Shown here: positions 1 through 11,915 of the stretch, in pieces | How the letters are laid out: the number at the start of each line of letters is the position of its first letter | Numbering within the stretch: the first letter of the stretch is position 1 | NCBI GenBank assembly: GCA_036971615.1 | Contig: JAYKKR010000007.1 | Span: 1,612,001 to 1,676,000, forward strand | DNA length: 64,000 nucleotides | From: Amyloporia xantha | Taxonomy: Eukaryota; Basidiomycota; Agaricomycetes; Polyporales; Adustoporiaceae | Reading direction: 5' to 3' | Made by a program: the position numbers and the translations under genes | The notes under the pieces: generated by a model | Seen by the model: only the letters and a program-made list of their open reading frames with translations | Databases searched by the model: none | What the model was told of the DNA's origin: nothing

Positions 1-475
1 TTGGTTTTGGCAGTTCGTTCTCTTGACACTCGGGCCCCCTTTTTATCTCTTCTTTTCCACGCATTTTATGGGAGCCATATGACTTCCATGTATCATGTTT
101 GTTGTAAGTGGGTTTTCTACCTTATCGACTCCTACATTCGTCACCCATGCAGCTGTGGCCGTGGTGTCCCATGCTTAGGCGCCACCGGCGTTCATACTCA
201 CTGTTAGTTTATCCAGCGTGTTTCACCACGAAATGGAGACACGCATTGTTTTCTATCATACATGTACCATTGTTGAGCATCCAATTTCATATTTCGTAAC
301 AGGGTCTGTCGCGTCGGTTTGCATAGACACTCATTCCTTATCTCCCTCATACCCTACATGTCTGCATTATTCTACGATCGCATATCTCTCCTAACGCATA
401 CCAGATTTCGTTGCCTCCCGTTCAAATAACATAATTCGCAGCCACCAGACAAGTCCAGACCTTCCCTTCCTTCGT
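1..475. other. Intergenic / unassigned left edge
   Basis: No reading frame here resembles a known protein and no repeat or RNA gene is evident. The last part is probably the 3' untranslated region of the minus-strand peptidase gene that ends at 476. A gene continuing from outside the window cannot be excluded. Confidence 0.4.
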
Positions 476-2962
476 TTACGGCCCGCATCTGCTGAGGACC
501 TCGTACTCCCTACGAGCTGTAAGAAGATTGTTCTTGTCAACACGGACCTCGGGTGTGGTGAACCTGACATCCACGGTGTACGTCCCCAAGGCAAGCTCGT
601 TGTCATCGACTTCCAGTCTGGTCTTGTTGGTGAACGCCTCGAGCACTTCATGATCTTTCATCCACGTGATCGTATAACTCTCCTCCACATCCACCAGCGT
701 CTTCTCTGAACTGCGCAAGCGGAACCAGATCGAGTTCGAGACTCCTTTTCCAAGCTGTAACCTTGTGAGCACTCGTCAGCTCCTCGGTCTCTTCCGCGAA
801 ATTTGAGGAGCTTCCTGAGCTGGTACAGCCTGCACGCAGATTCTCGATGAGATCCACGCGTCTCAGCAACGACATCCAAAGACCCTCGAGGCAAACTCTG
901 CAGAAATTGGGCGTCGTGACGATGCGCATGAGACAATCTTCGTTGGTAGGGCGATACGATGTCTCGTTCACATCCGAAAACCTGCGTTTGGCCATGATAG
1001 TCAGCATTTGATCGGAATCATGATATAATACGCTGGGGCGATGTTCCGCAGCAGAATAGAGGTCAAATAGTGATCGGAAAGGGAGCTGTAGCAGCGGTAA
1101 GAATTTAAAACTCACGTAGGGAATACGCCGTGATAGCCAGGGGTTGCGATGAATCTAAATGAACCCATGGGCGCAATCTTAGTGAAGTTCTTCATGTGTG
1201 AGTAATCAACTGACTCTTTCTCATCTCCAAACTCTAACACCTCAACACTACACAACTGTGCAACTCCTTCCCTGCCGCTGTTCATCAGAGTAAACTTGAC
1301 CTCATGTTCTCCGTTATCCAGACCTCCGTCTCGGTGTACATCGTAATGCCACCGGTCAACGCCGATATCCTGCCGCGGAGTCCAAAGCAAGTCGTTCCCG
1401 TCCAATTCTACGTGCAGGTCATTCTTTTCCGGCAAGCCCGAAAGCGAGAAGCGCACGAGGTGCCTCGAATAGGTTCCAGAAGAATTGAATTTGACCGACC
1501 AAGGATCCGTAGTATTGAGCATCGTCCACGGATATGCTTGCATCGGCATCACAGAGCGTTCCACGCGGAACTCAGTGGAGTTGATAGCATCGGAGCGCAG
1601 CGAGTGAGAAGGTTCCGTAAACCAGTGTGTCCATGAGACGCTTTCCACACTTTGCGCAGCGTTTACTCCGAAATAATCAGGACCACCATCGTATTCCTCT
1701 CCTACTTCGATTATCGAGTGCCCAAGCTCGTGTCTATGATATCGTCAGGTAGAGTTGCCGTAAAACATTTGTGATGCGTACCGGAGAACGAGAGCACCAT
1801 TCGCAAGGGATGGTGTGATAACGCTACCGCGCGGGAATATATTAGGAGCTAGAGACTATATGGATGCATGGGGCTCACGTGAAGTCTCCTCCCAACCCTG
1901 TTCAACATTGATAAGTCAGATGACAAGCTGAAATATCTACAGGAGCGGCTTCTTACCCCCGTAGAGCGGATCGTTACCTGGAGCATTTAGATTCAGCACG
2001 TTTTATGAGAGTACTTCTTGTTACCACCCACCCATAAGAATGGGATAGTCACATTTATCCCCCAATGATAGACACGCTGCCCGTGCAACTTCTGGTTTGC
2101 TGTAATAGACGCCTCGCAGCTCGGTCCCGTCACGATACAGGCCAAATGGGGTACTGTAAAAATGCAACGCATGCTCAGAGATATCATTCAACGAAGTGTA
2201 CAATCTTCTTTACTCTTTGGGCACACCGCCAATGCCTATTCCACTCTACGGAACATGAGCCATATCGGTCAGCTGTAGATCCTTGAATAACATAGAAGAA
2301 CGTTCACTTCTTTGCTAGGCGCAAAGGCAGCCCAGAAGTTCATGAGTGGTTTAACGGTGTTGAAGGTCTGGTTCCCAGAGATGTCCATAGCTAAGCGGTT
2401 GGCGTCCGCTATAAACTTGTCTTTCTCTTCCAAAGTATCTATGCCGCCAGCTGTTAGTTGAGGGTACAGCAAGGCAGATTCCTCCTGTTTACGCACAACC
2501 ATCGGAGAAAAAGACGAGGTCTACACGATTATCGGAACGTCCTGAACTGATCAGCGGTTGCACTTCAAGTTGCAGCGGTTGAAGAAGGGTCTGCTGGGGA
2601 ATCGAAACAGACAAAACATCCTGGGTTGCATCATTATACGTATTGGTATATGAGACGCTGTCGCCGACAATTAAGGGGAATGTCCCAAGACTGTCCAGTC
2701 CGCATAACGAGTGAATTCGCGGCCACAGTTGCTCGGGGTGCTGTTCAATAAAACGCAACCGTTCTTCGCCCACAGATGACGTCCTGTAAACATGTGAGTA
2801 ACCTTGATCCGAGAGCCCTTTAAATATTTGTGTCTCCTGCAGGGATGCAAAAGAGCATTCTGAAGTAGTTATGTTGCGATAGATAAGCAGCTCGAATTGT
2901 CGACTTCCCGCGAAGGCGCGAGCGCAGAGGGAAGTCGTTATTATTAGCGTTGATAGTCTCAT
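476..2962 (-). CDS. Secreted M64-type zinc metallopeptidase (probable C-terminal frameshift)
   Basis: This multi-exon gene starts with a signal peptide (MRLSTLIITTSLCARAFAG at 2962), followed by a beta-rich N-terminal domain. The M64 (IgA-peptidase-like) catalytic domain then follows: VDLVFFSDG near 2510, EEKDKFIADANRL near 2430, and the zinc-binding HELGHSIIEVGEEYDG near 1680-1728, where both His and the following Glu are present. Typical GT-AG introns join these blocks, for example LVLR to HELGHS across the intron ending near 1727. A conserved block with CLMRIVTTPNFCRVC lies near 920. Family knowledge says such proteins are secreted endopeptidases. Oddity: LELDLVPLAQFRE (about 710-745) and VEESYTITWMKD (about 655-690) belong together but lie in different frames with no room for an intron, so there is an apparent one-base indel near 700-712. 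The last exon ends in TAA at 476-478. The gene may therefore be C-terminally damaged, or the base may be a sequence error. Confidence 0.8.
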
Positions 2963-3763
2963 TCTGCTGGATCGCTTCCAAGGATGCGGCCTATATGAGG
3001 TCCGACAGTCGACGAGGGTTACCCTTGGTTGGTCCTACGGGCGGGACGCTAGAGGTAAGTCCGAAGTCACAGTCAAAACGCCGATCTCATTGCCTAGATA
3101 GGCAACTGGCTGAGTCGAGTGCTGTAAATCCATTCTACAGGTACGTACGTCCTGTTATACGTCTATCTGATTCACAAGGGCTATCATGGAGGGCGTTGAA
3201 CATGGATCCTACTGGCGTGTGGCTCTTTTGAACTTCTGGGTTCCGGCCGGAGTGCTTCGAAGCTTCGGCCACAGGCACAACACATGGCCCTCACAGTTCG
3301 AATGTTTCCGTGCAAACGTCAAGTCAGTGGTCACGTCTGGCCCGTACACACTAATCATCAAATGCAGAAATATAATACCAGCTTAATGGAGCGAGAGCAG
3401 AGGTCAGCGGGCCTAACCAGCTCCTGACAATACTAGTTGTAATTGGACCACTTATTGTGCCGAGCACCGCTATAATTTCCAGCTCATATATTGTGACCGT
3501 CCTGCACTACACATCCAAGGTCACTACTGATGGTCTGCCTATACAGGAGACTGCAATGAAATAGGCCAGTGGTCTGAACTTTCTCCAGACAAGTCGCTTT
3601 CCCATATTCACCGACTGCCGGCGCTTCTCTAGACTCTTACGTCCCTTCTATCGGCTCTCATGCAGTCGGGGCTTCGATATCTCCTTGTCACTAAATCAGG
3701 CTTCAATGGGTCAACTGTCTACCATGCCCGAGCTTATCTACCTCGCCTCTCACGGACTTCACA
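2963..3763. other. Intergenic region, divergent promoters
   Basis: About 800 bp between the divergently transcribed M64 peptidase and phosphatase genes. It must hold both promoters. Apart from the TATA box listed next I recognise no gene or repeat. Confidence 0.4.
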
Positions 3764-3771
3764 TATATAAA
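3764..3771 (+). promoter_or_regulatory. TATA box of phosphatase gene
   Basis: TATATAAA lies about 140 bp upstream of the chosen start codon. It is followed by a probable 5' UTR exon and a 5' UTR intron with donor gtgagt at 3831 and acceptor ctgcag at 3910, so the spacing to the likely transcription start (about 3795) is reasonable. Confidence 0.5.
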
Positions 3772-3912
3772 GAAGCATCGGCAATGTATGGCTACTGCAA
3801 CTTACCCTGAGAACCAAACGTCCTACAACGTGAGTAGTTCATGCCATCTACTGTGCAGCATGATTTGTCTCAAGTATTCCCTAGACTACGTTCTGCGTGC
3901 ACTCCTGCAGAT

Positions 3913-4410
3913 ATGAGCAACGAATGGCACAGGTTCTCTGAAGTTACCGCATACGTTCTCCCTAAGCATCGACTTTTTCGCTCATCCGCTCCCAATTACG
4001 ATGATAAGATCGAAAAAGACAAAACCCAGAACCTCACCCAATCGGCTGTGGACTTTTTGACCAGTCAGGGCATTACCGGCATCATCAGTTTTAACCAGTT
4101 CTCCTACTCTGATGCCCAGATTAAAATGTTGACCGCGGCTCACATTACCTATCGTCACTTCCCTGTTGTCGATTTCGAAGCTCCGTCTATCGAGGATCTC
4201 AGGGCCGCGGCAGAGTACTATAATGGCAATACGTCGACACTCGTGCATTGCGGGTACGGCTGGGGAAGGACGGGCACCGGTATAACGGCGCTCCAGCTGT
4301 TCGGTACCGGCGGGAAAAATCCAGCTGACGAGAAAACTTGGAAGTCTGTCAACCACGTCGAAAAGCCAGGACAGATGGACGTGCTGAGAGAGTACAAAGG
4401 CGAGCTGTAG
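3913..4410 (+). CDS. Small dual-specificity / PTP-like phosphatase
   Basis: An intronless coding region of about 165 residues. The signature is VHCGYGWGRTGTG near 4240-4275, a CX5R phosphatase loop with catalytic Cys and Arg, followed by a short helical tail. A general-acid Asp is plausible in FPVVDFEAP upstream. The frame is open back to an ATG at 3841, but a good intron (gtgagt at 3831 to ctgcag at 3910) would remove that ATG and place the start at MSNEWHRF (3913), so I prefer 3913. The family is the cysteine-based phosphatases; the substrate cannot be deduced. No signal peptide or membrane segment is seen, so a cytosolic enzyme is likely. Confidence 0.75.
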   Translation: MSNEWHRFSEVTAYVLPKHRLFRSSAPNYDDKIEKDKTQNLTQSAVDFLTSQGITGIISFNQFSYSDAQIKMLTAAHITYRHFPVVDFEAPSIEDLRAAAEYYNGNTSTLVHCGYGWGRTGTGITALQLFGTGGKNPADEKTWKSVNHVEKPGQMDVLREYKGEL

Positions 4411-5012
4411 TGTGATGTTATACTAGAATCGACCTGAATTGTTACGATCTTCGGTCTTCCGAGATAAAGCTATATATCTGCCCATGTAGGGATCCAATTT
4501 AGGGATATGTTTCTAGATCCAATGTATGTTTGAGCACGGCGTGCAAAGCAGTATCCCGTCACCAGCAGGATTTTGTAAGTATCTATTGAAGTACTCATCT
4601 TACGGCCATTCCCATTCTACTGTACATAATACTGCTACAATACAGTTACTACTCTGGCACTGGCAAATAGCCTGTATAACGAGAAGGAAAAATGTCGTCA
4701 ATCGAGCGGACGCGAGGAACGGGGTAAGACGCGGTCATGAACAGTTCTGTGCCAACACTGGAGCCCACAAATCACTGACCGCCTCTGTTTTCATTCCTAC
4801 AAGAATATGCAGGCCGCGTCGTCGGCGACGTAAATTCAGTCGCGTTGTGGACGCGCTTTTCACGTGATACAAACGTCCATAACGTCAGAGCATAGCACGT
4901 GCCCACAGTTGCCACGGGTCCCTGGCGAGCCTTGTCCTCTCATGCCGCCTGTTGTCCCAGTCCTCACTGCATACTACCTTTCTCTGCCCCCGCTCGCCTC
5001 CTGGTTCCCAGC
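4411..5012. other. Intergenic region with CACGTG motifs
   Basis: About 600 bp between the phosphatase and syntaxin genes. Two E-box-type CACGTG hexamers (4861-4866, and 4897 onwards) lie 110-150 bp upstream of the syntaxin start and are plausible bHLH-factor sites. Nothing else is recognised. Confidence 0.4.
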
Positions 5013-6139
5013 ATGAGCTTTCAAGATATCGAAACTGGCCTCGCGCAGCGCCCATTCTCTCCTCATAATGGCATACCGCAGTCTCCAGAGGAAGCCGCTT
5101 TCCTGAGCCTGCAGTCCTCCCTCTCACTCCAAGTGTTCAAGATCAACTCAAATGTGCAGGGAATCTTGAAGCTTGTCGATCAGCTGGGTACAAGCCGAGA
5201 CTCTGCCACGCTGAGGAAGTCGCTGTACGTCTCCATATCCGAACACTACAGAAGGACGGGGTTGGAGGCTGATATTGGCTGTGCGCAGCCATGATCTGAC
5301 CGAGGCGACGCGTGCAATGGCGAAGCGTGGGTCTGACGACTTGAAGAAGCTGGCTGCGCTACAGGCTCCCTTCGTACGCATTGTTTATCATGAGGAATAC
5401 CTCGAAGAGTCTATTGACAGTCCGATCGTCAAGCCGCGACACAAGACGTCATTGCAGAAGACTTCGCATGACTTTCAATTATCACTCGTTGCATTCCAGC
5501 GCGCGCAACAGGTGAGCGCAGAGCGCCAACGGACGGTTGTCCAGGGTGTGAAGATCGCTGTGGACGAGGAGACCACGCCGTACGTAGGATTTCTCTCGTC
5601 TTTGAAGTGTTGCTCACATGCCGTGTCACTACGCAGGAGCGAGGACAGACATTCCAGCCCATCGCCCTCACAACGGCAAGCGCAAATCCTTCAGAACCAG
5701 TTGTCACCACAGGAACTCGCCTTCCAGGAATCCCTTATCCAAGAACGTGAAGCGGAGATCCGGGAGATCGAGACCGGTATTCATGAGCTTCATGAGATCT
5801 TCCGTGATCTGGGTACGCTGGTGCAGGAGCAAGGGGGCATGCTAGGTCCGTTTTGTCCACCCCTCCAACTCGTGTTTGCCACCCATTGACCTGCATGTGA
5901 ATAGACAATATCGAGTCCAACATCTCCTCAATCGCCGTTGATACTGCCGGTGCTGCGGAAGAACTAAGCACGGCACACGAATACCAGCGGAAGGCCGGAC
6001 GCCGCGCGTTGTGTCTGATGCTGGTGCTTGTCGTCGTGATCGCCGTGGTCCTCCTGGCAGTGCGTATCCTCCTCCTCGTCGCCCGTTGTTCGACCGGGAT
6101 ACCAATGCTTTGTTGAACCCCGTACAGATTTTGTCGTGA
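5013..6139 (+). CDS. Qa-SNARE, syntaxin/Pep12-like
   Basis: Five exons, as read: 5013-5224, 5289-5579, 5637-5845, 5905-6059 and a tiny last exon 6128-6139 that encodes only three residues and the stop. The protein starts MSFQDIETG, followed by an Habc-like helical N-terminal region and a linker. The SNARE motif follows (ERE AEIREIETGIHELHEIF, with the central-layer glutamine in VQEQGGML) and then a C-terminal membrane anchor of about 20 residues (CLMLVLVVVIAVVLLA) ending ILS. This is the architecture of endosomal/vacuolar syntaxins of the Pep12/Syntaxin-7/13 type, which drive membrane fusion with Qb, Qc and R-SNAREs. If the last intron is not spliced, the reading instead ends at 6116 with a longer hydrophobic tail; the short spliced tail fits the family better. 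Confidence 0.85.
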
Positions 6140-6629
6140 CGGAGTGTAATGAATACACGTTAAATACCCTATGCTTCTGGATGAGTACATTCTATGTTGT
6201 TTATTTGCAGGTAATTATAAGTATGTGTATATGATGACTACAGTAGCTGTCACTGTAATGCGGACAATATTATGGTTCACAGCACGACCTTCGGTACTTG
6301 ATGAGAGTGTGATTCATACAGCAATATAGATGAGTTTCATGGGATCGCAGTGTCATACGAGGAACTTGAAGCGCATTATTTTCTCCGTATTGTCTTCTCA
6401 ATTAGCTGTGATTTGACGAGTGCCGCTCTTTCGCTTGTCTGATACGGCCGTACGGTTCGCACCTCATCCCTACAATGCATGACACAGGCATACGTAGACG
6501 TGCAAAATCCGATAGTCCATACACATATCATATACAGATGCAGTAAAAGCATAGACGATGGCCACAGGGCCGAGAGCTGGCAAGAATTCGGATACAATAA
6601 ATAAACGAAAGAAAAGCCGGGCATGTCCA
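6140..6629. other. Intergenic, convergent 3' ends
   Basis: About 490 bp between the convergent syntaxin and Aurora kinase genes. Probably 3' untranslated sequence of both. No gene or repeat recognised. Confidence 0.4.
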
Positions 6630-7992
6630 TTATGTACTGGGCATGGAAGTAGAGGCCCCTTTGGACCTGTACTTGGCTATCCATGGATGCCGCCGGACCT
6701 CCGTCAGAGGAAGTCGTTTGTCAGGGTCGTACTGAAGAAGCTGCATCGAAATGTAAAGTCAGAAACACCCGCGGCGGTGAGTGACGCGGCTACACGCACC
6801 TTCAGGATAAGATCGCGCGCCTCTGGTGACACCTTGGACGGAATCTTTAGATCCACTTTAGCAATGCGTTTGTAGGTGGCTATCAAAAGCGAGTCAGTCG
6901 TTTCCGCCTACCAATGATTCAGGGAACTTACCATTGTAGCCCGTGAGATCCTCGAAGGGAGGTGCACCACAAATGAACTCATATGTGAGCACGCCCAAGG
7001 CCCAATAGTCGACCTTCTCGGAATGGTCCCGCCCTTCCACCATCTCTGGCGGAAGGTAATCAAGGGTCCCACAAAGCGTGGTTCGTCGGTTTCCGGGCGC
7101 ATGCACACTCCATCCGAAGTCACCGATCTTCAACTCCCCATTAATGCCCAGCAGTAGGTTCTCTGGCTTGATATCACGGTGGATGACGTGTTTCGAGTGA
7201 AGATAACCCAGAGCATCCGCCATCTGATCGATGTACCGTGCGCTGCGTTTCTCTGTGAAGCATCCGTGTTTCGTCAACTGCTTGTACAATTCACCCTTCC
7301 CAGCAAACTCGAGCATCAAAAAGATTCGTTTCTCGTCGTGGAAGTATCCATATAGTCGGAGGACGTGCGGGTGTCGCAGATTTTGCTGGATCTCAATCTC
7401 CCGGCGAATCTGCTTCTCCACGCGTGACTGGACGATCTCGGACTTGTACAGACACTTTAGTGCGAGGATGTAGTGCGGTTCGCCTTTCGTGCGAACCATG
7501 TACACTCGTCCAAATTTGCCCTTTCCGAGAGGTCGACCGATATCAAAATCCGTCAGATGCCACTCCCTTGTAGGCCGAACCCTAGATTCGGTCAGTCAAA
7601 CCAGCGCCACAAGTACACGTTAGGTCTTACCGGCATACACTTGAATCAAGCGCCAGGTCTTCAGCAGCTTGACCGTAGACTTTCTCTCCTCTGCTTTCGT
7701 TGTCAATCTCAAAGCCACCGTCATATTTTCCAATGTCGATTGTGGGTTGCGCAGGGGGTTTTGTAGGTGAAGGCGGTCGTGATTGTTGCTTGCTGGCTAT
7801 GGATATCGTAGACGTACTTTTTGGTATCGCTGTAGTGGAAGGGAATGGATTCGGGGCCGCGAATTTCGTCAGAAGCTTGGAGACGTTGGTTTGGCTGGGT
7901 TTCTTGGGTTGATGGGTCGGCCGAGTCGTGTTCGGCTTTGAGGAGATTTCCAGAGTAGCAATCTGACGAGTAACTGAGCTAACGGATGCCAT
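6630..7992 (-). CDS. Aurora-family Ser/Thr kinase
   Basis: The start [10 protein letters not shown] at 7992 is preferred over an in-frame ATG at 8034, although either is possible. A disordered basic/proline-rich N-terminus of about 120 residues is followed by an intron and the kinase domain. Visible motifs are the glycine loop GKGKFGRVY, the catalytic loop [13 protein letters not shown] (as GDFGW), and the activation loop [16 protein letters not shown] with the Aurora-type phosphorylatable Thr. The end is [17 protein letters not shown], and the TAA lies at 6630-6632. Several short introns interrupt the 3' half. Aurora kinases act in chromosome segregation as the catalytic subunit of the chromosomal passenger complex; most fungi have a single Aurora (Ipl1/Ark1). 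The length of about 400 residues fits the family. It shares a 189-bp promoter with the divergent F-box gene. Confidence 0.93.
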
Positions 7993-8181
7993 GCTGAGAA
8001 GGACGGGGGCCTGAATGAAGAGGAGGGGTGTCACCTGTATTTACGTTCGAACCAAGTTCCAAAGCGAACCGTGACCACGATGAGGCGCGTTGCTCACGTG
8101 ATCGTATCATATTGGCCACACTTCAAAGCCGCAACTTGCACGCCTAATTTCGCAGTTATCCTCCATTACTGTCTAGCGAAT
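7993..8181. promoter_or_regulatory. Bidirectional promoter, Aurora kinase / F-box gene
   Basis: Only 189 bp separate the two divergent start codons. The segment contains CACGTG at 8095-8100 (within TCACGTGAT) and an inverted CCAAT box, ATTGG, at 8111-8115. Both are common fungal promoter elements. No clear TATA box is seen. Co-regulation is an inference. Confidence 0.55.
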
Positions 8182-10915
8182 ATGCCAGTAACGCGTCTTC
8201 AGTCAGGTAGGCTCCCCCCTCCTTCTAAAGATCCAGCCCGTACTAGTACTATAAGTGATGACGATTTGGAAGACGAGTTGAGTGATTGGCCTGAGAGTAG
8301 CAGTGAGGAGGGGAGTGATTGGGAAGGTACATCTGACTGAACGCTTGCATCATTGCTTTCACATAACTAATGGCTCTTCATTTATTTTATTAGGGGGGAC
8401 TAGGAGAAAGCGTCGCAAACCCATTGGTGCATCAGCTTCACAGGGCGATGGAAGCCCTCCGGCGAAGCGTCCACGGAAGGCCGCCACTGGGTCGTCTCCT
8501 AACGCCCCTCGTCTACCTAGGGGTGCTAGGTTGAGTATTCTTCCGACGCTTCCCCTGGACATATTATTCGAGGTATGGCATTTCCACTCTGCTACCCGCT
8601 GCTCGTCTAATAGATCCCGTTATTACATCTTAGATTTTCGGACGCCTTGACCCGTCGGACTTGCTCAGTCTGGCGCGTGCCAACAAAGCGTTTCGCAATA
8701 CCCTCATGACTCGTGAGGCCATCACTATATGGAAATCTGCCCTCAAGCAGGTTTCCGGCGGTGCTCCCGACTGTCCATCTGATATCTCAGAACCGCGATG
8801 GGCGAATTTGCTGTTTGGCGGGAGCAATTGCCAAGTAGATTCTATCATTTGGGATAATGTCAACCTGGCTGATTAGCTGGGATTCCAGGAATGTGGCACG
8901 TCCAATGTCCATCGTGTCGACTTCGCGTTGCGTAGGCGCGTGTGTACCAAATGTATGAAGAAGAAGTGAGTGTTCTATTTATGGTATTCACAGGATTAAT
9001 CTGACATGCCATCGTCTCGTCCAAAGTCTGATTTACGCGGGTACTTTCAAGAGGAAGTTCCCTGAATTAGATGAATCTATCCTCGAGCTCATACCCTACA
9101 CAAATAGTTGAGGTTTCAATCTGACTTTACACATAACTCGAGACAACTGACTTTATCAGCGGGAGGGTGGACCCATGGCTACAAGTCGAGAAACAAATTC
9201 TACTGGGAGGCGGACGTCTACTCCATGGCCAAAACATATGCCCAACTGCAGAAGGGTGTCTACATGCGTAAAGCGGGTGCTAAGGATGCTCTAGACAAGT
9301 TTCGCAAAAAGCGCATTGCACTTGTCGATGATATCATGAAGGTAAGAGCATTTGTTAAGGCGAAAACTTACCCTTCGCATGCTGCTCATTCGGTGATTTC
9401 GTGATTCTCGCAGCATGCTTATAAGCATGCTCACTGGTTCCAACAACGGGCATACCACCATGCCCTGGCTGTGGAAGAACGCAAGCAAGCACGTTATCAT
9501 GAGTGAGTTTGCTTTCTGTTCGTGTGGATTATTGCGTCCCTAATTACGACTACTGTAAGAGTGGTCCGGCGATTCAGAGAACTGGGCTATGAACCGCGAG
9601 ACATCGTTTCGATCGCTCTAAAAGTCATAGAGCAGGATCGTGAGGTCACTGAGCGTGGTAAGCTCAACTCCTGAGTCCTCAGAGTGAGCCATGAATAACG
9701 AACTCACGTTGCGTATCAGTATGGTCGAACATTCGTTTAAAGTTGGAGCCCGAGGTCTTACGTGCTAAAGAGAAGCGCATGCAAGAGCAACATCGCACTT
9801 TGATTTGGGAGCGGGAAAAGGTCGTCTCAAGAGCATACCAAGACTACAAGAAGACCCTCGTTCCTATTGAACGGCTCTATTTACCCACTGACTACGAGGT
9901 CTTCCGAATGCCACAGTTTGCAGCGCTCATAAATGATCCGTCTCATAATTCTCTCGATCGAGCGGCCTGCAAGCCCGGTGTGGATGCTCTACCTGAATTC
10001 ATTTCAACATGGGCCAATCGGCGCAAACATACTATGCTTGAGATACTTCAAAATCAAGATCAAGTGGCTCAAGCTGACTCCAGAGCTGATGCGACTGCTG
10101 CTTCTGCTTCCATTATTGATGCTGACCGTGTGTCCCTGGTCACCTCAGTCTTTCGGTGTGCATCCCACCCGCGGTGTTCAGCTTGTCCTCTCATATCCTG
10201 GAGAGGTCTCATGTCGCACAAATGCTTCATAACAGTGGCCAGACAAGGACCAAAGTTCGAATTTGATGAAAGGGGATCTGCAGCTGCAGCCTCTCTATTG
10301 GCTGTGCTAGGATTAGACGTCAATAGGACATTACCCGAGGACCTCGACCACATAGACGCCAGGTTTACATGCTTGCAATGCCCTTCTTTCGTAGAAGACG
10401 ATGGGAGTGAGGGCCATCTTGCTCTATCATGGCGACAATGTGTAAGTTCTTAAACACCATCATCACGGCCTTGTTCTTGAATTCATTGAGATGTTTTTCA
10501 TTGCTACAGATCTTGCACTATGTGGAGGCTAATGCTTCAACACATCCACTGGGCGGGATTGGATGGTCCCTTCTTGATGAGCCAGAGCTGGCAAAAATCA
10601 AGGATGATGAGAGGTCTGACTGGCTGTATAAGGGGCGTCTATGGAGCTGCAACCGTTGTTTGTCTCATGTCGACAATCTACAAACACGATCCCGCGTTAT
10701 CAAACATGTTCGGAAAATGTAAGTTTTTACCTTCGCATCCTTGTTATGTTAGGTTTTGAAAACGCGCGTCTAGCCATGCTACGCCAGATCCCCAAGAAGG
10801 ACATGATTTTTTCCTTGCCGATCCTTATGGATACTTCTTCTACCTAAGCCCGTGGAAATACACAATCAAGCCACAACCACAAGCGCACGCCACGATCACC
10901 GGTACAAACCTATAG
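8182..10915 (+). CDS. F-box protein with Cys-rich segments
   Basis: The gene starts MPVTRLQSG and is split by many short introns. An acidic/Ser-rich N-terminus and a basic region with nuclear-localisation character (RRKRRKP) come first. The F-box follows near 8540-8730: SILPTLPLDILFE continues across an intron to IFGRLDPSDLLSLARANKAF. Next is a Cys-containing patch (ECGTSNVHRVDF and VCTKCMKKK), and then a long helical region with EKVVSRAYQDYKKTLVP. Cys-rich C-terminal parts (CASHPRCSACP, CLQCPSF, CNRCLSH) precede the last exon (HATPDPQEGHDFF), and the stop TAG is at 10913-10915. F-box proteins recruit substrates to SCF ubiquitin ligases. Expanded families with F-box plus zinc-binding-like segments are common in Agaricomycetes; the target is unknown. 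Confidence 0.75.
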
Positions 10916-11818
10916 AAGTAAATGCATCGTTCATCAGTCAAAAAGTATCAAATGTGTTTGTCTTTTATCTCGGTATCCACGATTGTATCGTTGCCCTCTA
11001 ACTTGTCATAAGGTGACTAACCTAGTAGGGAATGCCGCTATCGGACACCTGCGTCACCATGCTTACTGGAAGAACTTGCTGCGACTTTCCATTGTCATGT
11101 ATATACTTTCCGAGTCTTACTTTTCTTAATGGATCAAATACAAAGTGACCCATTGAAATTGTTGGTCCTGACGCCTGAATTTGTTCACGCCAGCTGATCC
11201 ATGTCAGCGCAGTGGTACTATACCGGTGTCCATTACAAATTGCAATTGGTGATAAAGGACTATATAGCTACAATACTTCGACTAGATCAGTGCTGTATAA
11301 ATGAAATTTGACAAGCATGTGAGAGAAATCATGTTGGCAATCTCATGAGTTGCGCCTGTTACTGGCTCTCATGCTATTTTGCAATTTTGAGACTATAAGA
11401 CGTCAGAAGTTGTCGGAGCATGTCGTTCTCGTCGCTGTCGAGCATACTAATCACTATATTTACAGCGGGTCCTTGCCATTCAAGGCGCCGTTATTCTCTA
11501 GGAATCCAATATTGCATTGCGATTTCTCGATCCAGGTGGAACCATGAGAGTTAGAAAGTAGCGATAAGATATGCGTGGATGCCTCCGTCCGATTTTCTCT
11601 TCTGTTCAAAGAACACCCAAGCTTGATGGATCAGGAAATAGAGGTTCGAATAATGAAATACCTTCAGTACATTTTGCATGCGGGCGTCTGCGAAGGTACC
11701 ACATTACTGCGGATGGATGGGATTACCTTCGAGGGCGAGAGACACGTTTAATAGGAGTCGGATGCTATCGCCCCCAACGTCACACCATGATGATCAGTCG
11801 GGCGGCTCGCAGGTATCA
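10916..11818. other. Intergenic
   Basis: About 900 bp between the F-box gene and the SDR promoter. Open frames are short and unconvincing. No repeat or RNA gene recognised. Confidence 0.4.
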
Positions 11819-11824
11819 TATAAA
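11819..11824 (+). promoter_or_regulatory. TATA box of SDR gene
   Basis: TATAAA (in catataaagacgg) lies 97 bp upstream of the SDR start codon at 11916, a normal spacing for a fungal core promoter. Confidence 0.5.
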
Positions 11825-11915
11825 GACGGAACATGCGAGAACTTGTGGTCTGCCGTTGTTTGTCAGACATCCGACTCATTTAATCTTCCGGAACCCCAGC
11901 TATTTAACGACTGCG

